DNA from: Streptomyces sp. NRRL F-5727
GTDB lineage: Bacteria; Actinomycetota; Actinomycetes; Streptomycetales; Streptomycetaceae
Length of the DNA stretch: 23,312 bases
Assembly (NCBI RefSeq): GCF_000719555.1
Contig: NZ_JOGX01000085.1
Coordinates: 1 to 23,312, forward strand
Reading direction: 5' to 3'
Position 1 is the stretch's first letter. Every line of letters starts with the position of its first letter. The translations under genes and the position numbers were made by a program. Shown in pieces: positions 19,706 through 23,312 of this stretch. The notes beneath the pieces are model-generated. The model made no database searches. It was not told where the DNA came from and worked only from the letters and a program-made list of their open reading frames with translations.

Positions 19706-21208
19706 ATGCTGACGACGGTCACGACGGCGCTGGAGAGTTCCTCCGGGCCGGGCCCCTGGTATCTGTGGCTCCTCGCGCCGGTGATCGCGGCCGCGCCCGG
19801 TGCGGGCTTCGCGGCGCTGGGACGGCGCGGCGCCTTCGTGACGTCCCTCCTCGGGACGCTGGCGCTGTTCGGCCTCGCGGTGTGGTTGAACGCGGGGACG
19901 GCTCCGACGGTCTGGACCGTGCTGTACGTGCTGTGGGCGGGCGTCCTGGCCTTCGCTCTGACACGCGCGCTGCGGCGCCCCTCCCCTGTCCGTCTCACCC
20001 TGCCCACCGTCCGGGAACGGCGGCGGGCGCTGTTCGCCGCCGGGCTGGGTTTCGTCGTCGCCGTCGGCGGCGTCGCCGGGCTGCGGCTCGCCGCGGACAG
20101 CCGCCTGGAGAAGGCGGACGCGGCGCAGCTCGCCGGGGACTGCGCCACCGCGCTGGAGCACTACACCCGGATCGAGGGCGATCTGAACGAGTTCACCCTC
20201 GGCCCGGCGCCCGCCGCGGCCCGCACCGGCCGGTTCGCGTGCCGGCAGACGCTGCTGGCCGAACGTGCGGTCGAGGACGGGGACCACGAGGCGGCCGAGG
20301 ACGCGTACGCGCTCGCCACCGTCCACTTCGAGGCGCGCTTCGGAACCTCGTCGCCCCGCCTCGCCGCACTGCGCCTCGCCCACGGTGACGCCGTGGTCGC
20401 GGCCGCGCGGAGGCGCACGACGTACGACGACTCCGGCGCGGTGAGCGGGTACTGGTCCGACGAGTACGCCATCCGGACGTACCAGTCCATCGTCGAGGAC
20501 ACCCCGGACTCTCCGCAGGCCGCGCTCGTCCCGGCGCGGATCGACGCGCTGTACACGCACGCCGCCGAGGACGCCGCGCGGCGGCCGTGCTCCAGCATGG
20601 GGCGGATGATCGAGCTCGTCGGCCTCGGCGACGCGAACGAACCCGGCGCGAAGTCCGTCGCCGACAAGTCCCGTGTCGCGCTGCCGGGGGTCCGCTACGC
20701 CTGCGGCACGCTGCAGTACGACAAGGAGAAGTACCGGGAGGCGCGCGACACGCTCAAGGAGGTGACCACGGGGCCGTACGCGAGGAAGGCCGCCGACCTG
20801 CTGATCGCCGTGGACGTCGCCGACGCCGCGAAGGGCAGCGCGGGCGCCCTGCCGCCCCCGGCCGCCGAGGGCGGCGCCCCCGCGGGGACCACCGAGCTGG
20901 TGATCGCCAACGACTCCACCAAGACCCTGGAGGTCCTGTACGCGGGCCCGGAGAACGGCACCGCCGAGATCGAGGCGTGCGTCACCTGCACGACCCGCCG
21001 CACCCTCCCCACCAGCCCGCCGGGCGGCCTGTACGACTCCTGCTCGACCGCCGCCAAGAGCATCACGATCCGCCTCAGGCCCGGCACGTACGACGTCGTG
21101 GTCCGCGGCGCGGGCTCCGGCACGGTCCGCCCCTACACCGGCAAGTGGGCGCTGAAATCGGGCACCTCGTACGCCAGTTGCTTCTACGTCAGCTCGGGCC
21201 TGTACTGA
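19706..21208 (+). CDS. Four-helix membrane protein with large extracytoplasmic TPR-like domain
   Basis: 500 residues, ATG at 19706 with GGAGGAG upstream. Four hydrophobic helices are at about 18-38, 44-63, 68-87 and 109-129. Basic residues at 40-41 and 88-107 mark the cytoplasmic loops, so both ends should lie outside. Residues 130-410 are helical and resemble TPR or tol-pal-system tallies (ADAAQLAGDCATALEHYTRI, ERAVEDGDHEAAEDAYALAT, LQYDKEKYREARDTLKEVTT). An Ala-Pro-rich linker leads to a beta-rich tail (about 390-500) starting TELVIANDSTKTLEVLYAGP, with four cysteines (425, 428, 446, 492) suited to two disulfides outside the cell. I do not recognise a named family. It may assemble or sense envelope components. 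It is transcribed alone, away from the remnant at 19226. Confidence 0.8.
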   Translation: MLTTVTTALESSSGPGPWYLWLLAPVIAAAPGAGFAALGRRGAFVTSLLGTLALFGLAVWLNAGTAPTVWTVLYVLWAGVLAFALTRALRRPSPVRLTLPTVRERRRALFAAGLGFVVAVGGVAGLRLAADSRLEKADAAQLAGDCATALEHYTRIEGDLNEFTLGPAPAAARTGRFACRQTLLAERAVEDGDHEAAEDAYALATVHFEARFGTSSPRLAALRLAHGDAVVAAARRRTTYDDSGAVSGYWSDEYAIRTYQSIVEDTPDSPQAALVPARIDALYTHAAEDAARRPCSSMGRMIELVGLGDANEPGAKSVADKSRVALPGVRYACGTLQYDKEKYREARDTLKEVTTGPYARKAADLLIAVDVADAAKGSAGALPPPAAEGGAPAGTTELVIANDSTKTLEVLYAGPENGTAEIEACVTCTTRRTLPTSPPGGLYDSCSTAAKSITIRLRPGTYDVVVRGAGSGTVRPYTGKWALKSGTSYASCFYVSSGLY

Positions 21209-21333
21209 CGAGGCCCTGGGGCGGGCAGGGCGGTGAAGCGGTCACGACCCCGTCTCAGTAGGCTGCGGCGATCACCTCTCCGGCTCAGCCGAGCCGGGTG
21301 ACGGAGCGGTACCGGGGGAACGGGGAGAGAAGA

Positions 21334-21693
21334 ATGGCTCTGGCGGAACGGCCTTCACGTGCCTGGGAGGTCGCGGACTCGGTGCACGACAGGCTGTTCG
21401 TCCTGCCCAATCCCCTCGCCGCGTGGGACAGCGACCCGTTCTGGGTCTCCGTGTGGGACTCCGACCCCGGAAAGGTCCTGGTCTCTCTCCACGCGCCCCG
21501 TGAGAACGCGCACCCTTCCGTCCAGCTGATCATCGGCTTCGAGGTGACTCCGGAGAGCCCCGAGGTCCAGGCCGACCGCATCGTCGCCGCCGTCCGCCGC
21601 CCCCACCCTCTGGAGAACGCGGTCGTCAGCGGCGGCGACCGCGCGTGCGCCGAAGCGTACGGATACGTCTGGCCGCCCTCGCTGGAGGAGTGA
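21334..21693 (+). CDS. Small soluble protein of unknown function
   Basis: 119 residues from the ATG at 21334, selected over the GTG at 21298 because GGGGAGAG lies 5 bases before it. The protein has no signal or membrane segment. Notable features are a Trp/Asp motif WDSDPFWVSVWDSDPGKVLV, in which WDSDP occurs twice, a strand-like VQLIIGFEVTPESPEVQADR and the ending AEAYGYVWPPSLEE. The pattern suggests an alpha/beta fold; no family was recognised. TAGGCT at 21259-21264 may be its -10 box. It is convergent with the FKBP gene. Confidence 0.7.
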   Translation: MALAERPSRAWEVADSVHDRLFVLPNPLAAWDSDPFWVSVWDSDPGKVLVSLHAPRENAHPSVQLIIGFEVTPESPEVQADRIVAAVRRPHPLENAVVSGGDRACAEAYGYVWPPSLEE

Positions 21694-21761
21694 GGCACGG
21701 CGAGGCACGGCTTCGCGGCACGACCACGCCTCGCGCGTCCCGCCGGCGTACCGGGCCCGCC

Positions 21762-22142
21762 TCAGGAGGTGGCGGAGAGCAGGTCCACCACGAAGACGAG
21801 CGTCGAGTTCGGGGGGATGGCCGACGAGGGCGACTGCTTGCCGTAACCGAGGCGCGGAGGGACGACGATCTCGCGCCGGCCGCCGACCTTCATGCCCCGG
21901 ATGCCCCGGTCGAAGCCCTTGACGGCCCTGCCCCCGCCCAGGGCGAACTTGAACGGCTCGTCCCGGTCCCAGGAGGCGTCGAACTCCCTGCCGGACGCGA
22001 AGGTGACGCCGACGTAGTGGACCCTGACCACCATGCCGGGCTTCGCCTCGACGCCGTCCCCGACGACCAGGTCCCGGACGGCCAGCTCGGTCGGCGCGTC
22101 CCCCTCCGGTACGTCGACCTCGGGCTTCGTCGGTGCGCTCAT
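21762..22142 (-). CDS. FKBP-type peptidyl-prolyl cis-trans isomerase
   Basis: 126 residues, ATG at 22142. A single FKBP domain fills residues 20-124: VHYVGVTFASGREFDASWDR (Tyr43, Phe54, Asp55), PFKFALGGGRAVKGFDRGIR (Val74, with Phe77 where many FKBPs have Trp), GGRREIVVPPRLGYG (Tyr100) and SAIPPNSTLVFVVDLL (Ile109). The active-site residues are therefore conserved. There is no signal peptide, so it should act as a cytoplasmic folding catalyst; relatives bind FK506 or rapamycin. It lies 79 bases downstream of the DUF5710/HNH-like gene on the same strand and may be read with it or from its own promoter. I see no obvious ribosome site beyond a weak AGAGTGATGAGG stretch. Confidence 0.92.
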   Translation of the reverse strand: MSAPTKPEVDVPEGDAPTELAVRDLVVGDGVEAKPGMVVRVHYVGVTFASGREFDASWDRDEPFKFALGGGRAVKGFDRGIRGMKVGGRREIVVPPRLGYGKQSPSSAIPPNSTLVFVVDLLSATS

Positions 22143-22221
22143 GGTGCCTCATCACTCTCCGCCGCAAGCCCGCGCGGGGACCGCGCGGGCCCATGGACGT
22201 TCCATGCGGCAGGCGATCACG

Positions 22222-22971
22222 CTACCGACTGCCGGGCTCGCGCAGCACATCGGCGTCCCCGCGCGGCGCGGGCAGCGCGGGGTCGGCGAGCCTCGCCGCC
22301 GCGATGCCAGGCCGCTCCCGCGCGCCGGGCGGCCGCCGGACGGTGATCCCGGCGTCGGTGAGGATGCCGAGGTCCAGCTCCCAGACGAGCTGCGAGCGGC
22401 GCCGCCACGTCGTGAACGCGGCGTCGACGTGGCCGCGGGCCGTCGGCCCGTCCATCCCGGTGACCTTGGTCAGATGGGCGAAGGCCTGCGCCTCCAGGCC
22501 GCGGACCTGGGCGTACCCGAAGTGGGTGACGGTGTGGCAGTCGGTGCACAGGCAGATCAGCCGCCTCAGGTACTGGACGCGGGCCGGCTCGTCGTACACC
22601 CACCGCTCGTGGGCCTCCAGCCACCGTCCGGCCCGCCGGTCCTCGCCGGCGCCGCACGCCTCGCAGCGCATCCCGGCCCGCCGGGTGATCATCCGGCGGA
22701 GCCGTTCCCAGTCGCCCGGGGACACGCAGGAGCGGACGTTGGTGAACCAGCAGCTGGACGGCACCAGATCGACGAACAGCCCGTCGCCGAGCGTGCGGTC
22801 CTCGCCCGGCAGCAGGTCCGGCACGTCCGGGGCCGCCACCCACGGCTCCAGCGCGGCCATGCCCTCGCGGGGCGCGTACCAGCGCCTGGCGGCCGGATCC
22901 CATCGCGCCCCCGCCGCCTTCGCCCGGTCCTTCTCCGCGTACGTGACGTCCAGCCAGATCCGCTCGACCAC
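22222..22971 (-). CDS. DUF5710 domain plus HNH-like zinc module protein
   Basis: 249 residues from the GTG at 22971, with GGGGAG 6 bases before. The open frame continues upstream to the window edge but without coding character. Residues 4-37 are a DUF5710-type module (WLDVTYAEKDRAKAAGARWD, then RWYAPREG), also found in large primase- or conjugation-related proteins. The centre has MRCEACG (Cys103, Cys106), LEAHERWVYDE (His121), and CLCTDCHTVTHFG (Cys142, Cys145, His146, His150). This matches an HNH-endonuclease layout with a four-cysteine zinc site and a catalytic His in the first hairpin. The C-terminal 70 residues are helical. It may be a nuclease or a nucleic-acid-binding relative; target unknown. 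It is upstream of the FKBP gene on the same strand. Confidence 0.75.
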   Translation of the reverse strand: MVERIWLDVTYAEKDRAKAAGARWDPAARRWYAPREGMAALEPWVAAPDVPDLLPGEDRTLGDGLFVDLVPSSCWFTNVRSCVSPGDWERLRRMITRRAGMRCEACGAGEDRRAGRWLEAHERWVYDEPARVQYLRRLICLCTDCHTVTHFGYAQVRGLEAQAFAHLTKVTGMDGPTARGHVDAAFTTWRRRSQLVWELDLGILTDAGITVRRPPGARERPGIAAARLADPALPAPRGDADVLREPGSR

Positions 22972-23103
22972 CGGAACTCCCCTCCCCGTCCTCCGCGTCG
23001 CCACGCTACCGGCCGTCCGGCGCCTCCGTGCCCACGTCGACGGCAGGGACGACATCGCAGCCGAGACCGCCGGAACGCCTCCCCTCCCCCTCCCTCCGAG
23101 GTC

Positions 23104-23132
23104 TGGTAGGAAACCTTCCTGTCCGCTAACAT
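23104..23132 (+). promoter_or_regulatory. Operator-like palindrome and -10 box before the last gene
   Basis: AGGAA-ACC-TTCCT (23108-23120) is a perfect 5-bp inverted repeat around three bases, followed by TAACAT (23127-23132), a good -10 box. The palindrome occupies the -35/-10 spacer. Similar TAGGAAA-type palindromes precede secreted-hydrolase genes in streptomycetes (from memory, for example the operator of the ROK regulator CsnR). The gene served starts at 23273. Confidence 0.45.
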
Positions 23133-23156
23133 CCCCGCAGCGGCTCGGCGCGGCGG

Positions 23157-23247
23157 CCTCCTCGGGAGGACGTGACGCGCTCAGCGAGAGCTCTGACCCG
23201 GCCGCCGCGCACCCCCCGTGGTGCGCCGTGCCGGTGTCCAGCTCTCG
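23157..23247 (+). ncRNA. Structured 5' leader: small hairpin plus long nested hairpin
   Basis: After a small hairpin CCTCC/GGAGG (23157-23169), three stems nest coaxially: CGAGAGCT (23185-23192) with AGCTCTCG (23240-23247), CCGGC (23198-23202) with GCCGG (23230-23234), and GCGCACC (23207-23213) with GGTGCGC (23220-23226). If transcription starts near 23139 the leader is about 134 bases, long enough for regulation in cis. I could not match it to a known riboswitch consensus. Confidence 0.5.
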
Positions 23248-23272
23248 TCCCCTCAGGCCAGGGAGCCCAGGT

Positions 23273-23312
23273 ATGCGTCCGTTCGCATCCGCCCCACCCC
23301 GCCGCCCCACCT
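23273..23312 (+). CDS. Start of an unidentified gene (runs off the window)
   Basis: ATG at 23273 with GGGAG 7 bases before. Only 13 codons are present (MRPFASAPPRRPT), too few to name a family. The basic, Pro-rich start could lead into a signal peptide. The long leader and operator-like palindrome upstream suggest a tightly controlled gene, perhaps a secreted enzyme (inference). Confidence 0.45.
   Translation, partial: MRPFASAPPRRPT

Noticed and set aside
23101..23272. A ydaO-type c-di-AMP riboswitch
   Set aside because: The leader is long and structured, but I do not see the conserved GGGGGA/ACCCA and GAAGCC-type segments, and the fold is one long nested hairpin.

Overview
The window looks like a piece of a Streptomyces (or very close actinomycete) chromosome. 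Base composition is very GC-rich, real genes show near-saturated G/C in third codon positions, GTG and TTG starts are common, and several genes belong to families typical of streptomycetes (secreted FG-GAP propeller protein, ECF41-type sigma factor with a SnoaL-like tail, DUF4097, DUF6584, a DUF5710-type protein). No tRNA, rRNA, CRISPR array, intact insertion sequence or integrase was seen. The mix of one- to three-gene transcription units, unrelated functions and several broken genes suggests an accessory or arm-proximal region.

Layout. 1-1109: start of a DUF4097 gene behind a good promoter crowded with palindromes, a decayed CGNR zinc-finger regulator, and a DUF6584 protein. 1406-4382: a secreted FG-GAP protein, a broken second FG-GAP copy, a YdeI-like protein, and a frameshifted, truncated LysR gene. 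4583-7374: an ECF41-type sigma factor gene divergent from a three-gene unit (WrbA-like quinone reductase, NTF2-like protein, secreted allene-oxide-cyclase-barrel protein). The shared intergenic region carries two mirror-image promoters of the form NNTCACA-N16-CGTCAT, so the sigma factor probably drives both itself and the operon. 7460-11902: a secreted lipase, an ABC-permease remnant, two unknown genes, a VOC protein, an ester cyclase (SnoaL-like), and a divergent, apparently leaderless TetR regulator.

11925-17356, all on the minus strand: a Ski2/Hel308-like helicase followed by two overlapping genes that both carry the HxD...H...R signature of AlkB-like 2-oxoglutarate/Fe(II) dioxygenases and share a C-terminal motif. 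This is the most intriguing part of the window: a coupled pair of divergent AlkB-like proteins beside a helicase of the ASCC3 class, which recalls the eukaryotic ALKBH3-ASCC3 repair partnership. That link is inference.

17468-23312: a GT-B-like glycosyltransferase/CDP-glycerol-transferase-like protein, a small gene remnant, a four-helix membrane protein with a large outside TPR-like part and a cysteine-bearing tail, a small unknown protein, an FKBP-type prolyl isomerase, a DUF5710 plus HNH-like protein, and the first codons of a gene preceded by an operator-like palindrome and a long nested hairpin.

All functional calls rest on reading motifs by eye; no database search was run.
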